5,401 bases of DNA, from NCBI GenBank assembly GCA_964469735.1, contig CAYXYS010000040.1:1-5401 (forward strand), written 5' to 3'. The stretch is from JACOYH01 sp964469735 (lineage in GTDB: Bacteria > Patescibacteriota > Minisyncoccia > Minisyncoccales > MHMH01). The position numbers and the translations under genes were made by a program. A model generated the notes under the pieces. The model searched no databases, had not been told where the DNA came from, and saw only the letters and a list, made by a program, of their open reading frames with translations. Positions within the stretch are counted from its first letter, which is position 1; each line of letters begins with the position of its first letter. This document shows, one piece after another, positions 1 through 5,401 of the stretch.

Positions 1-2
1 TT

Positions 3-695
3 GAGAGAAACGAAGAAAACAAAAAATTATTTCGGAGTTTAGGATTTAGAGAAGCGCCCATGCACGCTTCAGCTTATGAAGCGACTTTGAAACTCGACCT
101 TACTCTTTCCGAAGACGAACTTTTAAAAAACATGCGCAAGACTACCAGGTATTTAATCCGACAGTGCCTGAAGAATCAGGATATTACCATTGAGCGGAGA
201 GACGATGCTGCCGCAGCCCTGGAATACCAGAAGCTCAATGAGGAAGTGGCTGGCAGGCAGGGATTTGTGCCTTTTTCCGGTGAATACGTCAAAAACGAGT
301 TCGAATCATTTATTAAAGACGGACAGGCTTTGTTTCTCTTCGGCAAGTACAAGGGAGAGGCGGCGGCTGCAGCTTTAGTGATATATTGGTCCGGCATAGG
401 TTTTTATCACCAGGCCGCATCCCGCTCCAAATACCAAAAGCTTTCTATCCCTTATCTGCTTCAATGGGAAGCGATAAAGGAAGCGAAAAGAAGGGGATGC
501 GCTTGGTACGACTTTTGGGGTTACGTTGATCCCAAGAAAAAACCCAATCATCCTTGGGCGGGACCCACCCTCTTCAAGATGGGATTCGGGGGGGAGGTTC
601 GCGAATATGTCAGGACTCAGGACTATCCGCTTTCCCGGAAATACTGGCTGATAAACGCCTTTGAAGGATTAAGGAAAATAAAAAGAGGATTATGA
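3..695 (+). CDS. FemA/FemB/FemX-family peptidoglycan bridge aminoacyltransferase, 5' partial
   Basis: The 230 visible residues match the C-terminal part of FemAB-family enzymes, which transfer amino acids from aminoacyl-tRNA onto the stem peptide of peptidoglycan precursors (lipid II) at the cytoplasmic membrane face. The frame is open to the left edge. Residues before the first ATG (position 60) already fit the family: LGFREAP at visible residues 13-19 resembles the usual 'LGF+.AP' lead-in to the second acyltransferase (GNAT-like) subdomain, so that ATG is internal. MRKTTRYLIRQ (44-54), YDFWGY (169-174) and HPWAGPTLFKMGFGG (183-197) are family hallmarks. Family members are usually about 330-420 residues, so roughly 100 or more N-terminal residues are missing. 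No long coiled-coil arm is seen in the visible part, which is more FemX-like than FemA-like. The stop TGA overlaps the ftsQ start (ATGA), implying one operon. The family is clear; the amino acid donated and the acceptor position are unknown. Confidence 0.9.
   Translation, partial: ERNEENKKLFRSLGFREAPMHASAYEATLKLDLTLSEDELLKNMRKTTRYLIRQCLKNQDITIERRDDAAAALEYQKLNEEVAGRQGFVPFSGEYVKNEFESFIKDGQALFLFGKYKGEAAAAALVIYWSGIGFYHQAASRSKYQKLSIPYLLQWEAIKEAKRRGCAWYDFWGYVDPKKKPNHPWAGPTLFKMGFGGEVREYVRTQDYPLSRKYWLINAFEGLRKIKRGL
684..689 (+). promoter_or_regulatory. Ribosome binding site of ftsQ (AGAGGA)
   Basis: AGAGGA lies 2 nt before the ATG at 692, inside the last codons of the upstream aminoacyltransferase gene. 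The GAGG core (685-688) is 3 nt from the ATG, which is short for a Shine-Dalgarno site, but no better candidate is present. Together with the ATGA stop/start overlap, it supports 692 as the start. Confidence 0.55.
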
Positions 696-1489
696 AAAAA
701 AGGAGGAAATACAGATACCAAAAATCATACAGGATAAAAAGAAAAAAGCCTATTTTCAAGAAGGAATTTTTCTGGCCCGGTTTTTTGGCTCTTTTATGCC
801 TCGGAGGCCTTTCCTATTTCTTTTTATTTTCTTCTTTTTTCCAAATAAAGGATATTAATATTGAGGGCGAGCAGAAGGTTTCCCGGGGGGATATTTTAGC
901 CGGCATTGAGAAGGAAATAGGGAAGAAAATATTGTTTTTTGAAACTAAAAGCGTTTTCTTGGTTAATGCTGCGGAAATAAGGGAGGCTCTTTTTGCCGCT
1001 TATCCTCAAATAGTCGGAATTTCCTTTGAAAGGCAGCTGCCCGATTCCTTGAATGTACAAGTAACCGAAAGAGAGGCCAGGGCCATTTGGTGCCGCGAGG
1101 AGTGTTATTTAATGGATAGCAGGGGGATTATTTTTGAAAAGGCCGGTCAGGATTTGCCCGATCTTGTCAAAGTGGTGGTTTCTGAATATCCCGAAGAAAC
1201 GGATTTGGGAGAGAAGGCGGTTGATGAAGAGATTCTTTCCATAATTCTGGAAATAGAATTCAAGCTTAAAGACAAAGTTGGTTTAAAGATAGAAGAGGCT
1301 CGGGCGACATCAAAAGAGAGAATAGATTTTAAGACAGATGAAGGATGGGAAATATATTTTAACGCCAGAGAGGATGTTAATTGGCAAATTACCAAGCTGA
1401 ATTTGGTTTTAGAAAAAGAAATCTCCCCCGAAAAGAGGGAGCAACTGGATTATATAGATTTACGCTTTACCAGGGTCTACTACAAATAG
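692..1489 (+). CDS. ftsQ: Cell division protein FtsQ/DivIB (POTRA domain)
   Basis: A complete 265-residue protein with the layout of FtsQ/DivIB, the bitopic divisome protein that bridges early cytoplasmic and late septum-synthesis components. A very basic cytoplasmic tail comes first (14 Lys/Arg in residues 1-24). One membrane span follows at about 28-49, then an FtsQ-type POTRA domain from about 50 to 127 (opening FQIKDINIEGEQKVS, ending LPDSLNVQVTEREARAIW), then the beta domain from about 128 to 258. The C-terminus, DYIDLRFTRVYYK, is the typical FtsQ ending. Length matches the family (about 240-290). The start is set by the ATGA overlap with the upstream gene and the AGAGGA site. In many bacteria ftsQ sits between mur genes and ftsA-ftsZ; here an aminoacyltransferase precedes it and no ftsA or ftsZ follows, because a convergent gene begins 2 nt beyond the stop. 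Both + strand genes concern the cell wall. Its last 80 or so bases also carry a terminator-like hairpin for the opposite strand. Confidence 0.93.
   Translation: MKKRRKYRYQKSYRIKRKKPIFKKEFFWPGFLALLCLGGLSYFFLFSSFFQIKDINIEGEQKVSRGDILAGIEKEIGKKILFFETKSVFLVNAAEIREALFAAYPQIVGISFERQLPDSLNVQVTEREARAIWCREECYLMDSRGIIFEKAGQDLPDLVKVVVSEYPEETDLGEKAVDEEILSIILEIEFKLKDKVGLKIEEARATSKERIDFKTDEGWEIYFNAREDVNWQITKLNLVLEKEISPEKREQLDYIDLRFTRVYYK
1411..1441 (-). terminator. Candidate intrinsic terminator of the corA-GT-GT operon, inside ftsQ
   Basis: Read on the - strand, bases 1441-1423 form CTCCCTC-TTTTC-GGGGGAG: a 7-bp GC-rich stem (one U-G wobble) with a 5-nt loop. It is followed by the T-rich stretch ATTTCTTTTTCT (1422-1411). 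It begins 50 nt beyond the stop of the last - strand gene. On the + strand the same stem has a C-A mismatch, so the hairpin is better for - strand RNA. The U tract is interrupted and the site overlaps ftsQ codons, so chance is possible. Confidence 0.45.
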
Positions 1490-1491
1490 GG

Positions 1492-3237
1492 TTACCGGAG
1501 ATCGTAAATCAGGATGGAATAGCCGGCTCTGGCAACGGGAGTTTTTTCTTTAAGCCAATTGTAGTAGCCTGTTTCCTGGTCGAATCCGGGAACAGGTTCG
1601 GCCAGCCCTCCCATAAGCTGGTTTATTGATACGGCCACCCATCCCTCGGGCGGTTTTTTTATTTCTTTTGGATTCAGTTTTATATATTTTTCTCCCAGCC
1701 AGTATTTGGGATTTTCTCCCCCGAAATAGTCCAAATGGATTTTTTGGATGCCATTTTCTTCTATAAAAGCCGTCAGCCGGTAAAAGTCCTGGCCCCAGTC
1801 GTAGTTGGAATCAACGGCCCAGAAATAGCCGTTTTTAGTTCCGCCGGCAGCTTCGTTGTAATAGGAAATGTAGTGGGGGAAGGCGGACAAAGAAGCTGCA
1901 GCATACCAAACAAAGAGGACGGCAAGCGTAATCTGCAGGGGTTTTTTAAGGCGGCCGGCAGATTCCACAATCTTTTTCAGCCCCATTATTACCAACAAAT
2001 AGATGAAGGGAATGGTCGGCATAAGGTGGCGGATTCCTATATTGAGGTTGCCCGTTACAGCGACAATCCAGTAAATGAAAATAAACAAAAGGAAGGAGAA
2101 AGCAGTGAAATTATTCTTCAGCCAGCATTTTCTTTTTATTTTCACTAAACAAGCAAGGCCAAAAATTACAATCAGGATAAGGAAATGGAAGGCCAAGGGC
2201 GTCTTTAAAAAGTAAATAACCGGAAAGTAATACCACCAAGCTTGGGCCGATATTTCTCCCATAAAATAAGCGGTGTTGCCAAAGCTTGTCCGCTGGGTGG
2301 CCATCATCAATCCTCTGGCGTACTGGCCCAGGGGCCTGATAACAGGCTTGTCGGCCATCCAAACAGTCAGATTTTTCAGAGGAGTTATCTGGTTGGGAGC
2401 CAAGTCGGCGGCAGTGTCTCTCAGTTGGTGTTCGGCTGGATAATTGAGGGTATGGAAGCAGTAGACGGGATAGATTATCAAAATCACTCCGATGATTCCC
2501 GCCAGCAAAGCTTTTAACAGATATTCCTTAAGGGCTGATAACTTGTTTCTGTCCAGTAAAAACGGGTAGATAACGGTTAGGAGGCCGAAGAAGGGGATTA
2601 ACAGAATCAGCGAGAACTTTATCAGCATGGCTATTCCAAAAAATACGCCAGCCCAAAGAACGTTAAGTTTAGTCGGGTTTCTAAGGAATTTAAGCCAGAA
2701 ATAAGTGGCGATGACGGCTCCGAAGGCCGCTCCCACGTCGGTGGTTACAAGGCGGCCGTGGGCGATGAAAGTCGGAGAGAAAGAAAACAGGGCCAAAGCT
2801 CCCAGTCCGGCCAGGTTGCCTCCTAATTTCCTGGCCCATCTAAAGAGGAACCATCCCAGCAGGACCAGAAGCAGTATCATAGGCAGCCGGGCCCAGAATA
2901 TTATGTCAGTAGGATTGTTTTGGGAGTTGTAAATAAATTCGGTTCCCAGGTCGAATTGTATCCACCAAGCAGGAGCCGCTTTTTCCTGGGTCCAGACGGG
3001 GCTTTGTTCGGGGAAGTTCAGGTTTAGAAAAAGCAAGGGGAGAGCCGACAGGTCTTTGATTAACGGAGGGTGCTCCGGATTAACTCGGTAGTCTTGATAG
3101 GCGAGATAAGAATAGCCAGCCGGTATATGGGCCAGCTCGTCGAAAGTCAGAGAGTCTCCTCCCATGCTCAATAAAGCCGTCCAGAAAAGCACCAATAAGA
3201 GAACAACCGCATTTAAATTGGTCAGTCTGTTCGACAT
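1492..3237 (-). CDS. GT-C membrane glycosyltransferase, family 39/PMT-like (second GT)
   Basis: A complete 581-residue polytopic protein of the GT39 / dolichyl-phosphate-mannose mannosyltransferase-like (PMT_2) class. These GT-C enzymes use polyprenyl-phosphate sugars and act outside the cytoplasmic membrane. A first span at about 8-25 is followed by an external loop with the acidic pair expected of GT-C enzymes (FDELAH, D33-E34) and NPEHPPL (53-59). SPTFIAHGRLVTTD (154-167) is typical of this group. About ten hydrophobic segments lie between 8 and 452. NIGIRHLMPTIPF (399-411), PHYISYYNEAAGG (454-466) and DSNYDWGQD (476-484) match a recurring bacterial subgroup. A soluble C-terminal region of about 130 residues, probably external, follows. 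The start ATG overlaps the stop of the upstream GT by one base (TAATG), and no Shine-Dalgarno sequence lies at normal distance (AAGG is about 15 nt away), so translation is probably coupled. The 3' end faces ftsQ across 2 nt. Family assignment is firm; sugar donor and acceptor are unknown. Confidence 0.87.
   Translation of the reverse strand: MSNRLTNLNAVVLLLVLFWTALLSMGGDSLTFDELAHIPAGYSYLAYQDYRVNPEHPPLIKDLSALPLLFLNLNFPEQSPVWTQEKAAPAWWIQFDLGTEFIYNSQNNPTDIIFWARLPMILLLVLLGWFLFRWARKLGGNLAGLGALALFSFSPTFIAHGRLVTTDVGAAFGAVIATYFWLKFLRNPTKLNVLWAGVFFGIAMLIKFSLILLIPFFGLLTVIYPFLLDRNKLSALKEYLLKALLAGIIGVILIIYPVYCFHTLNYPAEHQLRDTAADLAPNQITPLKNLTVWMADKPVIRPLGQYARGLMMATQRTSFGNTAYFMGEISAQAWWYYFPVIYFLKTPLAFHFLILIVIFGLACLVKIKRKCWLKNNFTAFSFLLFIFIYWIVAVTGNLNIGIRHLMPTIPFIYLLVIMGLKKIVESAGRLKKPLQITLAVLFVWYAAASLSAFPHYISYYNEAAGGTKNGYFWAVDSNYDWGQDFYRLTAFIEENGIQKIHLDYFGGENPKYWLGEKYIKLNPKEIKKPPEGWVAVSINQLMGGLAEPVPGFDQETGYYNWLKEKTPVARAGYSILIYDLR
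1633..1660 (+). terminator. Weak candidate intrinsic terminator of the femAB-ftsQ unit, inside the convergent GT gene
   Basis: CCACCC (1635-1640) can pair with GGGCGG (1648-1653) across a 7-nt loop with one A-C mismatch. Two G-U pairs (G1634-T1654, G1633-T1655) could extend the base. Seven T residues follow at once (1654-1660), then a further T-rich stretch. It lies about 145 nt past the ftsQ stop, with nothing better between. The stem is weak, and the tract also encodes the KKPPEGW segment of the opposing gene, so it may be coincidence. Confidence 0.28.
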
Positions 3238-3239
3238 TA
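3235..3239 (-). other. TAATG stop/start overlap between the two GT genes
   Basis: On the - strand the stop TAA of the 512-residue GT (3239-3237) shares one base with the start ATG of the 581-residue GT (3237-3235). The preceding bases (ATAAAG) contain no Shine-Dalgarno core. This is the usual arrangement for termination-reinitiation coupling and fits paired production of the two enzymes. Confidence 0.8.
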
Positions 3240-4775
3240 CTTTATTATATACGCCTTAAAGTATTCCATATTAACGACTATGACCTTGCCAAACCTTTTT
3301 TCCAGCTCTTCCTTTATGCCTTTATCGTAAAGGGGCACGATTACCGTCTGATTCCCGTTAGTTTCTATTTTATCCATCTCTTCGGTGGTGATGTAGTCGG
3401 ATCGAATCCTGCCGTATTCCGTTCTCTCTATGAACATCGGGGTCTGTCCGGGTATGGATATTCCGTAAAGCGGAGAGCCTAGTTCGTTGACAATTACATA
3501 TTTGCGGGTTTCTTCGGGAAGAGAATTAAGATAACGGCCTATTTCGGTATAGTCTTTGGCAAAGGCGGCTTTGACTTCCGGCTTTTGGCCCCAGTCAAAG
3601 AAATATTTGTCGAACTGAATAAAGGCGACTGCGGCAATAAACAACCAGCAGGTTAAAACAAAGAGCATCCTGTTTTTCATTTTCCTGCCCAAAAAGAGGT
3701 AAGTTTTCCGGGCTCCCAGCCCGGCCAGAAGATAAGCTGGGACAATGGAACCGATGGTTCTTAAAGCGTGGGGAATTCCCTCATAAGTTAAGATTCCCGG
3801 AAGAAGCATTATAAAAAGCCAACTTAGCAGCAGCGCGTGGGAAAGAAAATCTTGCTTGTTTCCGGGATTCAGCAGTTTCTTTATGGAAACACATAAGCCT
3901 ATTAAAAAGAGTATTCCTACCGGCCAGTAAAGCTGGGGCGAATTAGAAAAGTTGTGTCGCCAGTTGCTATCACCCCTGAAGTTGAACATTGCCAAATGCG
4001 CCCCGGCGCTTTTTAGAAAAGAAAGGACGGGATTATCCTGGCTGAATATTGAAACTCCGGTAGCCCTGCCAATAAAGTCATCGGGATTCTGGAGAAAGTA
4101 TACGCCCATAGGCAAAGCTGAAACGAATATGAAAGCTAAAAATACCGCCGAAGCCGCTATTGATTTTTTAAGCTCACTCTTATCTTTAATCTTAGTCCAG
4201 AGATAAAGGAGCAGAATAACTGGCAATATTAAAATCGCCAGCCGAAAAGATATGTAAGTGTGGAATCCGACTCCGAATATCAGTCCGGAAGCAATGAAGT
4301 TGAGAAGCTTGCCGGTTCTAAAACCCTTAAGAAGAAAATAAAAAGAAAAACTCATTACTAGGGGAACCAGTATTGCCCTGAATCCTATTCTGGAGAAGTT
4401 TGTATGCCAAAAAGAGGTCGCCAAGAAGAATGCCGCCAGGAGTCCCGCCTCTTTCCCCTTGAACATTTCTTTGCCTAGAAAATATATGCCTATTACAGCT
4501 AATATTCCCGCTAAGGCCGAAATCAGCTTGAAAGACCAGATGGAGATTCCAAAAACCGAAAAACTCAAGGCTATTATGTTTATGAACAGCCCCTCTCTTC
4601 CGTTGTTGGAGTCGTAAAAGAAATGCCCCGGAGAAGCGATGGCGTCGTTGGCGTTCATCGCCTCGTCGGGATAGATTCCCGGCGGCAGCGTTTCCAGCTG
4701 CCATAATCTCATAAAGCTGGCCAGGGCGATGATTGCCAATAGAATTAAAAGGACTCTTTTGTTTCCTAGAGCCAT
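3237..4775 (-). CDS. GT-C membrane glycosyltransferase, family 39/PMT-like (first GT)
   Basis: A complete 512-residue polytopic protein of the GT39/PMT_2-like class, a GT-C transferase expected to move a sugar from a polyprenyl-phosphate carrier to an acceptor outside the membrane. After the first span (about 6-23), the external loop carries PPGIYPDEAMNAND (31-44) with the acidic pair D37-E38 typical of the donor/catalytic site. NGREGLFINIIAL (58-70) and HTNFSRIGFRAILVPL (124-139) follow, with about twelve hydrophobic segments up to residue 387. A loop with NFRGDSNWRHNF (265-276) and the segment YEGIPHALRTIGSIVPAYLLAGLG (331-354, key residues P335, H336, R339) also resemble this group. A soluble tail of about 125 residues ends the protein. 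It is not a close copy of the downstream GT: the loop motifs differ (PDEA against FDELAH), so the pair is probably not a recent duplication. The ATG lies within the last codons of corA (10-nt overlap) and has only an A-rich leader (AAAGAAAAA) and no Shine-Dalgarno sequence. Substrates are unknown. Confidence 0.87.
   Translation of the reverse strand: MALGNKRVLLILLAIIALASFMRLWQLETLPPGIYPDEAMNANDAIASPGHFFYDSNNGREGLFINIIALSFSVFGISIWSFKLISALAGILAVIGIYFLGKEMFKGKEAGLLAAFFLATSFWHTNFSRIGFRAILVPLVMSFSFYFLLKGFRTGKLLNFIASGLIFGVGFHTYISFRLAILILPVILLLYLWTKIKDKSELKKSIAASAVFLAFIFVSALPMGVYFLQNPDDFIGRATGVSIFSQDNPVLSFLKSAGAHLAMFNFRGDSNWRHNFSNSPQLYWPVGILFLIGLCVSIKKLLNPGNKQDFLSHALLLSWLFIMLLPGILTYEGIPHALRTIGSIVPAYLLAGLGARKTYLFLGRKMKNRMLFVLTCWLFIAAVAFIQFDKYFFDWGQKPEVKAAFAKDYTEIGRYLNSLPEETRKYVIVNELGSPLYGISIPGQTPMFIERTEYGRIRSDYITTEEMDKIETNGNQTVIVPLYDKGIKEELEKRFGKVIVVNMEYFKAYIIK
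4766..4775 (-). other. 10-nt overlap of the corA 3' end with the first GT start
   Basis: The GT start ATG (4775-4773) lies in the final Lys-Trp-Leu-stop codons of corA, which ends at TAG (4768-4766). The GT frame is -1 relative to corA. Upstream are A5-G-A6 (4786-4775, the last A being that of the ATG) and no Shine-Dalgarno core, so initiation probably depends on ribosomes finishing corA. Confidence 0.75.
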
Positions 4776-5401
4776 TTTTTCTTTTTAAAATATGCGAACA
4801 TGAAAGCGGCCAGGGCGACCATCGCGCCCATTATAATCCAAAATCCGTTTACCGATTCCATAAAGGGCACGGGAACGTTCATGCCCCAAAGGCTGGCTAC
4901 CAGGGTCAAAGGGAGAACAATAACCGAAAACACAGTGAGGATTCTGATGATTTCGTTGGTTTTGGTGGAAAGCAGCGATTGATTGGTGTTTTCCAGGGCC
5001 AGGATCGTTTCTTTGTAGGTCTTCAAACTATTCCAGGCCTGGCCGTAGGTGCCCTGGATGTCAGCAAAGTAGGGATCCATTTCCTTGCCGAAAAACTTTT
5101 CCCCTTCTGTAGCCAGGGACTCCAATATTTTGCCCTGCGGTTCAATTATCCTCCAGAAATTAATGATGTCGGCTTTAACGTAGGAAATTTCCATAACCAT
5201 TTCCCTTTCCTTGCCCCGGAAAATGCCTCTTTCGATTTGATCCAGCCTCTTATCCACCTGTACCAGTTTTGTCAGGCAGGTTTTCCAGAATGAGCTCAAT
5301 ATGTAAAAAAGCAAAAGGCCGGTGGCGCCAGACATATATGCCCTTCTCGATTCTTTGTAAAGATTGCAGCTGTCAAAAAGGGCTTTTAAGGGAAGTATGG
5401 A
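4766..5401 (-). CDS. corA: CorA-family Mg2+/divalent cation channel, 5' partial
   Basis: The 211 visible residues are the C-terminal part of a CorA-type channel, a pentameric inner-membrane protein that lets Mg2+ (in some members Co2+ or Ni2+) enter the cell. The frame stays open to the window edge: 22 codons precede the first visible ATG (5335-5333) without a stop, and they continue the helical cytoplasmic domain, so that ATG is probably internal. The region VDKRLDQIERGIF and the next hundred or so residues form the long helices. TM1 (about 131-149, counted from that internal Met) ends in the hallmark GMN at 151-153 (bases 4885-4877). A short external loop, VPVPFMESVNGFW, follows, then TM2 (about 165-182) and the basic tail KKKKWL, a common CorA ending. 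Full-length members are about 300-370 residues, so roughly 100-150 N-terminal residues are missing. It overlaps the downstream GT by 10 nt. ZntB-type Zn transporters share the fold but usually have GIN, so CorA is favoured. Confidence 0.92.
   Translation of the reverse strand, partial: SILPLKALFDSCNLYKESRRAYMSGATGLLLFYILSSFWKTCLTKLVQVDKRLDQIERGIFRGKEREMVMEISYVKADIINFWRIIEPQGKILESLATEGEKFFGKEMDPYFADIQGTYGQAWNSLKTYKETILALENTNQSLLSTKTNEIIRILTVFSVIVLPLTLVASLWGMNVPVPFMESVNGFWIIMGAMVALAAFMFAYFKKKKWL

Noticed and set aside
60..62. ATG as the start of the FemAB-type gene
   Set aside because: The same frame is open to the window edge, and its upstream residues (LGFREAP) fit the family, so this Met is internal.
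693..695. Possible TGA recoding (Gly, as in Gracilibacteria-type CPR)
   Set aside because: This TGA falls exactly at the normal FemAB C-terminus and overlaps the ftsQ ATG, and no internal TGA is needed in any gene, so the standard code suffices.
701..706. Perfect AGGAGG just after the ftsQ start
   Set aside because: It encodes tandem Arg codons 4-5 in the basic N-terminal tail; no start codon follows at a usable distance, so it is not a second ribosome binding site.
1381..1629. + strand frame spanning the convergent junction
   Set aside because: It starts inside ftsQ in another frame and runs antisense through the GT end. It is chance openness rather than a small junction gene.
1735..2148. 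+ strand frame of 137 codons within the GT region
   Set aside because: It is a shadow of the strongly supported - strand GT39-like gene, with no family resemblance.
4327..4704. - strand frame of 125 codons overlapping the first GT in another frame
   Set aside because: The main frame carries all GT-C motifs and membrane segments; this alternative frame has no recognisable features.
4733..5293. Long + strand frame of 186 codons opposite corA
   Set aside because: It is antisense to a clear CorA with GMN and two membrane spans; its translation shows no recognisable domain and no ribosome binding site was noted.
5333..5335. ATG as the start of corA
   Set aside because: The frame continues 22 codons to the window edge, and a 189-residue CorA would lack most of the cytoplasmic domain. 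It is a window truncation, not a short gene.
1..5401. Search for a defence system, mobile element, CRISPR array, tRNA/rRNA or riboswitch
   Set aside because: All but 2 bases belong to five recognisable housekeeping or envelope gene frames; no repeats, transposase, RNA-gene motifs or nuclease/toxin domains were seen.

Overview
The window is almost wholly protein-coding: five genes in two convergent transcription units, with only 2 bases between the units. The gene set, the compact overlapping layout, the lysine-rich proteins and the many AAA/AAG and ATA codons suggest an uncultured bacterium of the Candidate Phyla Radiation (Patescibacteria), perhaps Parcubacteria-like. That placement is an inference from gene style, not a phylogenetic result. 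All five frames read sensibly with TGA as stop and TGG as Trp, so the standard bacterial code fits.

Left arm, + strand (1-1489): the C-terminal two thirds of a FemA/FemB/FemX-type aminoacyltransferase (peptidoglycan cross-bridge), whose 5' end lies outside the window, overlaps by ATGA a complete ftsQ/divIB gene for the bitopic POTRA division protein. Together they form a cell-wall and division pair. No ftsA, ftsZ or mur gene follows; the + strand unit ends at ftsQ.

Right arm, - strand (5401-1492, transcribed right to left): the C-terminal part of a CorA-type Mg2+ channel with its GMN motif, then two different multi-membrane-span GT-C (family 39/PMT-like) glycosyltransferases. corA overlaps the first GT by 10 nt, and the first GT overlaps the second by 1 nt (TAATG). 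Neither GT start has a clear Shine-Dalgarno sequence, which suggests translational coupling. The GTs probably use polyprenyl-phosphate sugars outside the membrane to decorate a surface glycan, lipid or protein; the acceptor cannot be read from the sequence.

With no intergenic room at the convergent junction, any terminators must sit inside the opposing genes. A terminator-like hairpin is present on each side: one for the - strand unit inside the 3' end of ftsQ (1411-1441), and a weaker one for the + strand unit inside the 3' end of the second GT (1633-1660). No RNA genes, mobile elements, CRISPR arrays, long repeats or clearly novel system were seen. No stretch over 300 bases lacks a gene. 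The promoters of both units probably lie outside the window.
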